From the NCBI GenBank assembly GCA_032719365.1, contig CM064876.1:57159864-57223863 (forward strand): a DNA stretch of 64,000 nt, given 5' to 3'. Below the pieces are notes generated by a model. It was not told where the DNA came from. It was given only the letters and a program-made list of their open reading frames with translations, and ran no database searches. The stretch comes from Prinsepia uniflora (lineage: Eukaryota > Streptophyta > Magnoliopsida > Rosales > Rosaceae). Below are positions 1 through 11,059 of this stretch, in pieces; position 1 is the first letter of the stretch; each line of letters starts with the position of its first letter. Made by a program: the position numbers and the translations under genes.

Positions 1-1817
1 GACCCGTTTAACAAGTAGTCGAGCAAAGACGATGAACAATGATTTTACTGTAGCAGCTCGTGAGCTTCACGCGCAGCCACTCACGGTCGCGCTTGGGCGC
101 GCGTGTTACCAAATTTCGAGGTGAGTTCAACATGAAACTTGTTCCTTTTAATGTAACGAACATTTTGGCACTAGTTTCGAGGAAATCGGATATCGTTTCA
201 ATAGTGTTCAGTGTATCCGAAATTTTCGTATACGTTTAAAATACTTATTTAAATCCCGAAAAAATTGGGAAAAATTATATGAGGTATGTTGAAGTGTTAG
301 TGACCCTCGATATTGATTTTGGACAAGAATTATGATTTTCGGAATTTACGGAAAAACGTGCAGCTCGGAAGTGAGCCGTTTGGACGGTGTGTGAGTGGAC
401 TTTGTTTTCTAAAATTTCAATGCATAATTGTTTCCTATGATTTCTATTGATGATTTCTATGGTTATGATTATGGTTTATAGTAATTATAATTTCTGTATT
501 TATACATATTTTGATATGCAATATGTAATTGCACGTATTTCAAGACTATGGTTTCTCCTATGCTTCGATGATGGTTTAATGAATGATTTTACATTATTTG
601 CGCGTATCATGTTTTGATTATGATTGTAAGTATGATTTACGATTTGGCACGTATCTTGAGATTATTATAGATTTGCACGTTTTACGAGATTTTGAGTATG
701 TTGTGATTTGACCTTGGTTTTGATGATTTGAGTTTGGGATTTGAAATATGATTTCAAAGATTTAAAACGGATTTTGGAAAAGGTGATTTCGGGCTTGATG
801 CCAGTTCATAACAGTGGTTTTGATGAACGAGATTTCGGGTTTCGAAAACTTGAAAGTGGATTTCGGGATTTGGGTTCAGAATGGTTATTTCGGATGCTAG
901 CTTACGGAATGATGGTTCCGAATTCGGATTTGGAAATGGATGGTGGATATGATTTGGGATTTGAACGTGAAATTCGGACATGAGTTCCATTTCGATAAAA
1001 TGTGATTTCAGATTTGGTTTTCTAATGTGTCTTAGGATGGATTCTGGATTTGTTATGAATTACACATGGTTTTTGGTTTAAAGACCCGGTACTATTGCTG
1101 GATCATGTTGATGACGGGGGAGGGCCCTTGATTGATATGTTTTAAGTTTAAAGACTCGGTTATTGTGATATCCCCCGAGGCCTATTGATTGTGTTTTGAA
1201 TTTAGAGACTCGTTGATATCCCGGAAAGGCCTGATTATGCGCATGATTTTGAGTTTAAAGACTCGAGCGCACTTGAGATCCAGCAGATTGATTGACTTGT
1301 GGTTTACTGTTGATTTTTTTTGCGTTCGGATGTGTTGGGCAATGGCCCGGTTTAGATGGCTTGATGGATTTCCGGGTTATGTTTTGTACTTGGATTTTGA
1401 TTCATGATTTTGGGCTGAGGCCCCGTGTTTATGTTTCAGGGCTAAGGCCCGAGGTTTGAGAAAAGGAAAATGATTTTGGTTTTCACACATGGTTTTCTGA
1501 TACTGGAAATGGAATGGATTGTGAAATGGTTTTCGAATGCATGCATTGGTTTTACGTGGAGGGTAGAAATGTTCTTTCTGTAAACATGTTTTATAACTGA
1601 TTTATTTTGTCCACTCACACCTTTTGTGTTTTTATTGACCCTCCAGGTCGTGGCACTATAATCGAGGCTGATCGAGAGGTGGAGGCATGAGTGAGCACGT
1701 GTGTGGTTATCCCTTGTTTGGCAAGTGTTGAGGGTAATTTGGGAATTTCCGTTGACTTATCAAACGGGAGCAGGACCAGGCACGGTTATCAATGTTCCTC
1801 AAGGGACGGTCTTGTCA
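1..1817 (+). mobile_element. D-family LTR, right part (solo or 3' LTR), plus strand
   Basis: This is the same family as the minus-strand LTRs at 11060-14367 and 62759-64000. It ends with GGGACGGTCTTGTCA at 1817, the counterpart of the TGACAAGACCCG start of the minus-strand copies. Inside are GTGAGTGGAC at 391-400, its inverted partner GTCCACTCAC at 1609-1618, TGCATGCA near 1540, and scattered TTTAAAGACYCGG units at about 1077-1275. No primer binding site follows, so this is a solo LTR or the 3' LTR of an element whose body lies left of the window. The start is cut by the window edge and no target duplication can be checked. No coding sequence was recognised. Confidence 0.8.
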
Positions 1818-2706
1818 ATAAGTCCCCAACACAATCCATTATAAAAAATTACTAACTTGCTTAAATAATTTATTTGAATATTAACTTAGCATAAAACTTA
1901 ATAATTTATTTAGATTCATCAAAATCCTTACAAGAACCCACCAAATCTAATCCCTAAATTTGGGGGTTTCTTTTTTTTTTTTTGATATTTTAGGTTTTGT
2001 TTGAGGAGAGATGGAGAGCTCATAGCTGTGTGGGGAACAGGCAGGGAAGCTCAAAAGTGAGGGAGGATTTTGATATTTTGTCTTCAATCACAATTCAGGT
2101 GAGCTAATAAATGAAGGTAGCCAGCTTTTTTTTATTTTTTTTTACATATGGCCTATTATTTAATTTTTAAAATAGTGAGGTGGGCTTCTGCCCACCTCAA
2201 CCCACAAGCAAGCCCGTGCCTGAGCTGATATGCATCAAGATCTGGAATCACCCTACTTACTAAAACAAAACCTAATCACAATCTTTGACCAAGTTCTTTC
2301 CTTTAACAAATATTATCTAGAATAAGCTCATAAATAGTTAGCAATTTCTAGTGCAACGTCTATTTTGAATAATGAGCAACATACACACTGCTAAGTTTCC
2401 AAACAAACAAGAAAAATGAGTAAAAACATGACAGTAAAAGATCCAATTAAGTCGAATTTTATTAGCACTTGATGCAATACTAAGGTTCAACAAAATATTC
2501 ATCCTAAAAGCTACAAGTAACACCTTACAGATATTAATGAGGGCTGATCAAAATATTGCTTTCATCCTTGAAGTTATTCTCAATTTGGTTAGACGAGTCT
2601 TGCTTTCATCGTATTGTTGCATGATCTTCCTCTGTGTGGCTCTACTCGAGGATGTAAAAAGGTAAAAGCATACCAATTCCTCCTTGACCCGAGACCCCAA
2701 ACACGG
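1818..2706. other. Unassigned AT-rich spacer
   Basis: No gene or known element is recognised between the D LTR and the truncated E LTR. The stretch holds a T tract near 1971-1983, an AT-rich block at 1840-1930 and a perfect short hairpin at 2177-2198. At 2600-2706 the sequence leads into the E LTR but does not match the corresponding end of the other E LTR, so the LTR end there has been lost or replaced. Confidence 0.5.
2177..2198. repeat. Perfect short inverted repeat (hairpin)
   Basis: GAGGTGGGC and GCCCACCTC form a 9-bp perfect stem around the 4-base loop TTCT. GC-rich hairpins near an end occur in Helitrons, but no CTRR terminus was seen just downstream, so the role is unknown. Confidence 0.7.
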
Positions 2707-5128
2707 ACCCAAACCTTAGCCCACTCGGGCTTCCAAAGTGCGCAAGGATCAGTGGCGGACTGTGATGTCTCGGTCTTTACTACATCCCGCATTCGCGATC
2801 AACCTGAAGGGCATTACAAACCATAAAAGCTGTGAGTGGACGAAAATAAATAATTTAATAAAATACATTTCATAAAAGAACACATTCACCCCCTTCATTT
2901 AAAAACCATGCATGCATACGAAAACCAGTTAATTCAAATATGCTAAAACAATTTCTAAAACCAAAGCCATTTTCCTCCTCAAATCATTAGGACCTTAACC
3001 CAAAATCATAAAATCACCAAGTATAGGGACTCAGTCCAAAACCGTAAACCCAAATCATGTGGGCCACTGCCCAAAACAATAAACACATAAATACTAGTTC
3101 ATAAATTCAATAAATCCGTAATCCAAATACCGATCCTTGGCATCCCAGATGCCTAGTGTCCCAAACACTTGACATCCTAGACGTCATATCACTGTCTAAG
3201 CTACGCACTGCCCAGGGTCTCTCCGAGTCAATCTATCACATCCCAGATGTCTGACGTCCCAGACGTCTAATAGCGATTCTGCTCCGGAGTCACTATACGG
3301 TCCGGTCGTTCCGTGGAATGATCCCTCACAGGAAATGTGCCCTAACAACCCCAGTGTCCCAGACATCTGGATGAGGCCATCCACATATCCTTATACAAGG
3401 ATGGTACATGGAAAACATTTTATAAATTCATTTCAAAACCTTTCAAAGGGGCCATGTCCGGAATTTCCATAAAAACATAATAAATCCATAATGGGTCTTA
3501 TTCCTGAAGTATACTTCTCATAAACCATTTTCGTAAATCCATTTCATAAACCACAAATGGGACTCATGCCCGATATCGTATCAACTCGGCCTCTTGTCCG
3601 ATAATGTGAGCCAAATGGGTCTCAACCCGACACTTCATTAAATCAAATGGACTCCAAGTCCGATAGTTTCCAAATCAAATGGGTCACATGCGTGATTCCA
3701 TATTTCCAAATCCAAAACCATTCCATTAAATCCACAGTTAAAAACACAAGCACATGTAAATCCAACATAAAACTATACACCTCGAAATACGTGCAAATAC
3801 GCAAATACCAAATACCACAAACATACGTACTCAAGGCATTCAAAACATAGATATAAAACAGTTATGCATGCATCATATTTAGAAAGCAAAAGTCCACTCA
3901 CAGACTGTCCTAGTTGCCGCCTCGATACGCGTCCCATCAGCCTCTCCAAAGCTAGTCCACCATCTCCGAGACTTCCGGACCTGTCCAAATGATACCTGAA
4001 AGTCACTAACTACTTATATAAGTCCATAGGATAAAACTCCGAAACTCCCGAAAAAGTCAACGTGTCCCGAACACATTTTCTAAGGTGAAAAATCTCGATA
4101 TGACCAACCTAACGATCTCCGATCGATACGAAACCATCACCATTGGATTTAGATCATCTTTAACCTTTGGCGGGTTAACCCGTACGTCTGCAACTAGGTC
4201 GCGCAGACTGGAGACCCTGACCCGGCACTAAAACCTTCAATTTTGACCCGATTTCCTTCCTTCTTCTTCCTAATTGATCTTCCTAAACCCTAAATTAGTT
4301 CTATTCACTCAGAAACATCAAAATCGAACCCAATCATACTTGAGATTCGATGAACAATGAACCTAAGCTTCCACCTTCGATTTCTCCCAACTCCGGCCAC
4401 CGTTGCCTTCAATTTTGAGTTCCCAGAGCTTGCCTCATCCCCTAGATCATCACCTAATCCATCAAAGCACTCAACACACGCCCTAACCAAAAATCCATTT
4501 TTCAAACTCGAAAAGCTCACCTTCGAAACCCCAGCCACCGTGCATGATGGTCCACATCATTGCCACCATCATGTTTGTCTCGAAGTCCTCTTTTATTTTC
4601 ATTCACAGATCAACAAGAAAGGATGGTGATTGAGGGGTGTTGGTATGGGTTGGGTTACGCGAATTTGGGTGTTTGTTCACAGTTCAGGGAATGAAGACCA
4701 AAGAAATGAAGGTTGATAAGGATGAACCCCAAATAATTGGGTCCTGGGCCTATCAAATTGGTGACACTTGCCACTCATCTGGTGGGTCCTTCCCAGATAT
4801 TTGTCCAATCAAAAATGTCCACATGTCAGCCATTCTCGATTTATGTGAATAGTATCGTAATGCGTTCTAGACCCGTAACTTTTCCGTCGAACGTCCGATT
4901 TCGACTTGCCGCCTGTCTACAGACTCGTAACATGTCGATCTACGTCACGGTCATCTGTAAAAATGCCTTTGACCGCCTGAGTCAAAAGTTAACATTTTAT
5001 CCAACCCTAGGGGCAAAACGGTTATTTTATGCCATCCGCCCAAAATTTCCTCGGCTAATTAGGGATTAGTCACGCTAACCTTCAATTAAATACTAAATTA
5101 ATCCCGTAGATCTGGACGATTTGTTACA
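2707..5128 (-). mobile_element. Element E, 3' LTR (truncated at its terminal end)
   Basis: Read on the minus strand, this matches the LTR at 8163-15034: the shared block starts at the ACCCAAACCTTAGCCC region (2707 here, about 8260 there) and runs to the GTTACA end at 5128. Roughly the last 100 bp of the LTR 3' end is missing on the left. The motif pair GTGAGTGGAC (2832-2841) and GTCCACTCAC (3892-3901) and the GGCCTCNNGCCCGA minisatellite (about 3550-3690) are present. Relative to the 5' LTR it lacks about 270 bp near 4150 and both nested insertions. Confidence 0.8.
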
Positions 5129-5143
5129 ACCTTCCCCCCTTAA
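5129..5143 (-). other. Polypurine tract of element E
   Basis: On the minus strand this is an AAGGGGGGAAGGT-type purine run immediately before the LTR start TGTAACAAATCG. It is the expected primer for plus-strand DNA synthesis and fixes the inner edge of the 3' LTR. Confidence 0.75.
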
Positions 5144-8100
5144 ATAATTTCGTACTCGAAATTCAAACTATCTCAAGTCCACAACCCAGTGGTGGAAATC
5201 CAAACCTGCCTCACTCCTAGGCCTCACTTTCAGTGTATCTGCTAATCAACCATAGTACCAACCGGTACCCAACATTGAATGTCTCTCCACCGTACTCATC
5301 CGCACCTAACCCACGTCGTATTCCACCGGCCCTCAAGGCCCTATAGCCACTACTCGAGTCACTGACACAAATCTCGACTCACTCTGGAGTCTTACTAAGG
5401 TACCTCGTACCAAACCTCACTTAATGTAGCGTAAGATTCTACCGTCACAATGGCACGAATCTCACCTCACAGGTCAAGCTCAAACCTACGACATTTATCG
5501 GCTTCGGTACTCACACCAGTCAACTTCCTCAGTAATCCACGCTGACTCTAGTAAGAGTCACAGAGCAGTCGCTTCACGCAAAGCAACCTGATATCTTACC
5601 CAACATGTGGTCACACTAACCACCAACTCATTCAACTTGTGTGTAACTGGACCCCACGTACGCACAACATCCTCGTACCTAAATCGTCCACAACATGGCT
5701 GGGGCCTACTCCAAATGATCACCCATTCTCATACTGAGGCCGCCCATTACATGGCCTTATATAGTTTCAGTCTACTCATCCTCTATTCCACTTCCACAAT
5801 ATGGCTTGGGGGCCAATCACACTTCATTCTTGGAGCCCATCTGTCCAATCCTGTACTAGACAGATCACAGACTCCAACTCAACATTCATCTTTTCCTGAT
5901 TGCTACCCTAGGTATCGTCTCACTAGTCAAATCATTCACAATTACCATCCAATCTGAATGAGTGAATCCAAGATCAACACTCATCCCCATATCCAACCTC
6001 TATCTTACATTCTTACTAACAATTCCAAGAGATTCTTCAACTGTCTTACAATATGATTCTCCTCTACTCTTAGCTTAGCATAATCAACAAGGCGGGGTTT
6101 GCCCCATGCTGGTTCACCCATAAGATTTTGTCACATCACTATTCGATTCACGACACTTCGATCCACGAGATCCTAGCAATGTCACTTGGTCCATAACCTC
6201 CCAATCCTAAGTGGATCCATACAACTTTCTCTCCCAGATAACGACCAGATTTCAGGTCATAGGGTCTTACACCCTCTTTGAATCCATTAACTGTCACATC
6301 ACTCCTCATAACCTTTTCCACATCTGAACAGTTTGCCCCAATAACAGAGCACGTCTAGACTTTGGTTTCTTATCAAGTTCCTCCATATCGATCAGTTATA
6401 GTCACTCTTTGTCATCCATACCTATCGGGACTACCTCGTCACATTTCCCTATGTCAGATCAACCCTATCACATCTCCCTATGTCAGATCAACTTTGCCAT
6501 ATCTCCCTATATGGGGTGATGACATCAACATTCCTCCTACGTGAGCTTAAACACAATCCTCACTACACTCATCAAGTCATGTGGCACCAAGCACTATCTA
6601 CTTATGAGTAGAAATGAGAAGTCACCCTTAGTGGCTTTGGAACTTCCCTCGTCCACTTTTAAATTTACCACACCAACGAAACTTGATTAATGCCCCAAAA
6701 CCAAGCATGGGTCTACCAACTAATACCTGATCAACGTTTTTGTGACACTAATATCACCGGCTATGGGCAGAAGATAAAAGGTCCCCTTCACCGACTTCGG
6801 AATCAAGAGAAGTGTCAACCATGTTGGAAGCATACTCATCCTTTCCAACCACTGGACTTCCCAGTCTCATCTCACTCGGACATCATTCACCTATGTGTCT
6901 CGTAAACCATGAACTTAATACCCAACTCGCTTGTCCGTTTTATACCGTTTATGCACATCCAAAAGGATGAGTGATGGATGACATCCATCCCTACCTGATT
7001 CTCACGTCTCAACATTTGCGGTTCAACTCCTGAGCACACCTTCGTGTCTCAAGTCTTGCAATCATGTTGACGGCCAAACCAGAAGCCCTGACCAAGCAAA
7101 CGGAAAAAGAGAAGCCACCTTCTCCGACTAAGAGTATTCTCTGGTAGTTGTTGTAATGCTTAATCCTTTTCTCAAAACTAAACACCTTCATTGATTCTCT
7201 TCGACCTCTTCCAACTCTGAATAAATTCTTAGCACTCCCTTCACTCCCCAAAATCTGGGTGAACCACTTTGACAAAACCACCCTAACAAATCATACAAGG
7301 AAAAGAAACTTTCCTCGAACATTGTTCAATTCTCACCAGCCTCAACTAACTCCACTAGGTTCACTAGACTCACCAGGTCCACTAGCATTGGGAAACGTTC
7401 ACCTTCCAACGGTCACAACTACAAATACCCTTCATAGTCGTGTCTGCTACAACCTCATGCAGACGTAACCAAAAGACATCGTTATTGAGACTCTGTAGCC
7501 CCACGTCAACACTACTAATCGGTTTAACCCGAGACCCCATATATCATCCCAATAGTACATGGGAATCGAATCCCACAATTTCACTTAATGTCAAACCAAC
7601 TAATCTCTACAGTCTCCAACTAGAGTTTCTCACTAAGGTCATCCACTAACTCAGCTGCTCTCTGCAGCACAATCTCTAATATGACCGATCTCACAGTCCC
7701 AAATCTGCAAGGTTGCCAAATCCAATCCAATCGTCTAACTTGCATTCCTCCTACCATCAAACTCAACTAGGGTTCCTCGAACCCAACTGCTCTCAGCAGC
7801 ACCACTATCCTGACATGATCAACTAATGGTCCCACACTACAATTTCGTCACATACGACCCTAGTATCCGACCAATCATCTGTCATATCCAACCCTGAGGA
7901 GGGTCACACCCTAAAACAATGCATCGATCATTCCCTAGCACAGATCAACTCCGTAGCTGTGCCACGACATCACTATAGCATAAGCCTAGCATTACTACAG
8001 CATAAGATGCCAAACATATCCTATCCACGATTCATTTCCACTAACTCTTGTACTATTTCCATAACTTTCAGGTTGATGACGACCTGATCCTCGTAGATAC

Positions 8101-8148
8101 ATCACATCCCCAACACCTGCGCACCACGGACTCCAACTGGCGACCTCG

Positions 8149-8161
8149 CTCTGATACCAAT
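8149..8161 (-). other. Primer binding site of element E (initiator Met tRNA type)
   Basis: The minus strand reads TTGGTATCAGAGC right after the LTR end GGGTCGTGTCA. TGGTATCAGAGC is the standard complement of the plant initiator methionine tRNA 3' end used by many Ty3/Gypsy and Ty1/Copia elements. Confidence 0.85.
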
Positions 8162-10066
8162 TTGACACGACCCATCCCAATCCCCTCGAGATTAATGCGG
8201 GATATGTCATGCCCCCGTCTAACCCACGTGTTACACGCACGTGTAACACGAAGGCCAAACAAGGTATACCCAAACCTTAGCCCACTCGGGCTTCCAGAGT
8301 GCGCCAGGATCAGTGACGGATTGTGATGTCTCGGTCTCTGCTATAGCCCACATCTTTGATCAACTTGAAGGACATTAAAAACCATAAAAGCTGTGAGTGG
8401 ACGAAAATAAAAAATTGAATAAAACACATTTCACAAAAGAAGACATTCATGCCCTTCACTTAAAAACCATGCATGCTTACGAAAACCAGTTAATTCAAAT
8501 ATGCTAAAATAGTTTGTAAGACCAAAGTCATTTCCTTCCTCAAATCGTTAGGGCCTTAGTCCAAAATCATAAAATCATGGGGACTCAGTCCAAAACTGTA
8601 AATCCAAATCATGTGGGCCACTGGCCAAAACCATAAACACATAAATACTAGTTCATAAATCCAGTAAATCTATAATCCAAATACTAATCCTTGGCATCCC
8701 AGATGTCTAACATCCCAGACGCTTGACGTCCTAGTTGTCATATCACGGTCTAAGCTATGTGTGCTGCTCGGGGTCTCTCCAAGTCAATCTATGACATCCC
8801 AGATGTATGACGTCCCAGATGTTTGACGTCCCAGACGTCTAATAGCAATCCTGCTCCTGAGTCACTACACGATACAGTTGCTCCGTGCAATGACCCCTCG
8901 CAGGTAATGCGCCATGACTACCCCAGTATCCTAGAAATCTGGAGGAGACCATCCACATATCCTTATATAAGGATGGTACATGGAAAACATTTTATAAATT
9001 CATTTCTAAACCTTTCAAAGGGGCCATATCCGAAATTTCCATAAAACCATCATAAATCCATAATGGGTCTCATGCCCGAAGTATACTTCTCATAAACAAT
9101 TTCTGTAAATCCATTTCATAAACCACAAATGGGACTCATGTCTGATATCGTATCAACTCGGCCTCTAGCCCGATAATGTGAGCCAAATGGGTGTCAACCC
9201 GACACTTCATTAAATCAAATGGACTCCAAGTTTGATAGTTTCCAAATCAAATGGGTCTCATACCCAATTCCATATTTCCAAATTCAAAACCATTCCATTA
9301 AATCCATAGTTGAAAACACAAGCACATGTAAATCTAACATAAAACTATACGCCTTGAAATACGTGCAAGTACGTAAACACCAAATACCACAAGCATACGT
9401 ACTCAAGGTATTCATAACATAGATATAAAATAGTTATGCATGCATCATATTTAGAAAACAAAAGTCCACTCACAGACCATTCTAGCTAATGCCTCGATAC
9501 ATGCATCATAAGCTTCCACAAGGCTAATCTACCATCTCCGGGACTTCCAAACCTATCCAAATCATACATGAAGGTCACTAACTACCTATATAAGTCCATA
9601 GGATAAAACTCTAAAACTCCCGGAAAAGTCAGCATGCCCGAACACATTTCGCGAGGTGAAAAACCACGGTTTTACCAACCTAACAATCTCTGACCGACCC
9701 GAAACCACCACCATTGGATCCGAATCGTCGAAACCTTTTGAATGACACTGGTCCCACCTCGAAATTTTTGCTCACGCGCCCCACACGCGTGGTCAACGCA
9801 AAAGTCAATGCGACTCCTAACGTCAGCATAATGTCATCACTGGCAACTCTGACAGTGCCACGTGTCAGCTTGCCTTTGGTTCACATCACTGACATGTCAG
9901 TGACACGTGGTACCCCGTGATTAGGCCACGTCACTGACATGTCAATGCCGACTAGGCACTAACATGTGACACGTGTCGATCCAGGATTGGTCCATCTCTG
10001 GCACCTATCAGATGATGATGTCATCATCGTCGTCAACCTTGGGTGGGTCAACCTGTACGTTTGCAA

Positions 10067-10778
10067 TATGGGTGGGCATATTTTTCCGAAATACTGAAAC
10101 CATCTCGTCCCATATCATACCAAACCGGAAAAAAAATAGAATTGTAAAACCAAAAGGAGGATTGGTACTATACTGATACCGTACCGGTTTAAATTGGTAC
10201 GAGATTGGTTTTGATGTTACGGAATACCGTCCTATACCGAAATCGAACCAGTTTTAATTTTTTTAATTAATTAAAAATTCAATTCAATTCAATAATAAAA
10301 AAACCCCTAATAATCTAATAGCTAATGATGGATTTAATTGTATATTAATTTAGTTGATAGATTTAATTTTATAATAATTTAGTTGATAGATTTAATTGTA
10401 TTTTAAGAGTTTTTAAGTTGATGGATTTAATAGTTTGTTAGCGTTTTTTTAGTTAATGTTGTTAATTTTAGTTGATGTATTGAGATTGATTAGGTTATGA
10501 ATTTTCTATACATTTTGAGCAATATTTGTTACCAATAAGAGTCCTAATTTCTCAATTTTATGAAAATGTTACTTTTAGACATTGAATCAAGTAATAAATA
10601 AATGAAATTATGAATTTGGCTTCAAAACTGAAACCATATCGAACCTAATTAGTATGGTATGGTATGGTATCAATTTTATATTTAGAAATACTGTACCGTA
10701 TCGAACGGGTTAAAATTATTTGGTACGGTTCCAGTATCACCTTACATACTGAACCATACCGAACCATGCACAGGGCTA
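10067..10778. mobile_element. hAT-like non-autonomous element (MITE) in E 5' LTR
   Basis: A 712-bp insertion interrupts the LTR relative to the other E LTR, where GTCTGCAACTAGGTCGCG is continuous (near 4187). It is flanked by GTTTGCAA (10059-10066) and GTCTGTAA (10779-10786), an 8-bp duplication with two mismatches, the hAT size. The ends are TATGGGTGGGCATATTT and, inverted, TAGCCCTGTGCATGGTT, an imperfect terminal repeat of TAGGGNTGNGCA type. The interior is AT-rich with repeated GTATGGTATGG and TACCGTACCGG-like runs and no coding potential. Confidence 0.7.
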
Positions 10779-11059
10779 GTCTGTAACCTGGTCGCGTAGA
10801 CCCGAGACCTTGACCCGGTCCTAAAAACCTCAATTCTGACCCGATTTCCTTCCTTCTTCTTCCTAATTGATCGTCCTAAACCCTAGATTAGTTCTATCCA
10901 CTCAAAAACATCAAAATCGAACCCAATCGTACTTGAGATTTGATTAATAGTGAACCCAGGCTCCATCCTTCGATTTCTCCCAACTCCAGCCATTGTTGCC
11001 TTCGATTTCGAGTTCTCTGAGCTCGCTTCATCCCCTGGATCATCACCTAATCCATCAAA

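Larger units (their letters stand above)
5129..8162 (-). mobile_element. Element E internal domain, non-coding
   Basis: About 3.0 kb lies between a polypurine tract next to the 3' LTR and a primer binding site next to the 5' LTR. All frames are heavily interrupted; no gag, protease, reverse transcriptase or integrase motif was found. Just inside the 3' LTR the minus strand reads GAATTTCGAGTACGAAATT, the trace of the end of a Ty3/Gypsy polyprotein that also survives in A, B and C. The arrangement resembles large retrotransposon derivatives (LARDs), which depend on proteins made elsewhere. Confidence 0.7.

Noticed and set aside
2177..2198. Helitron 3' end at the GC-rich hairpin
   Set aside because: No CTRR end lies 10-12 bp downstream and no matching TC start was found.
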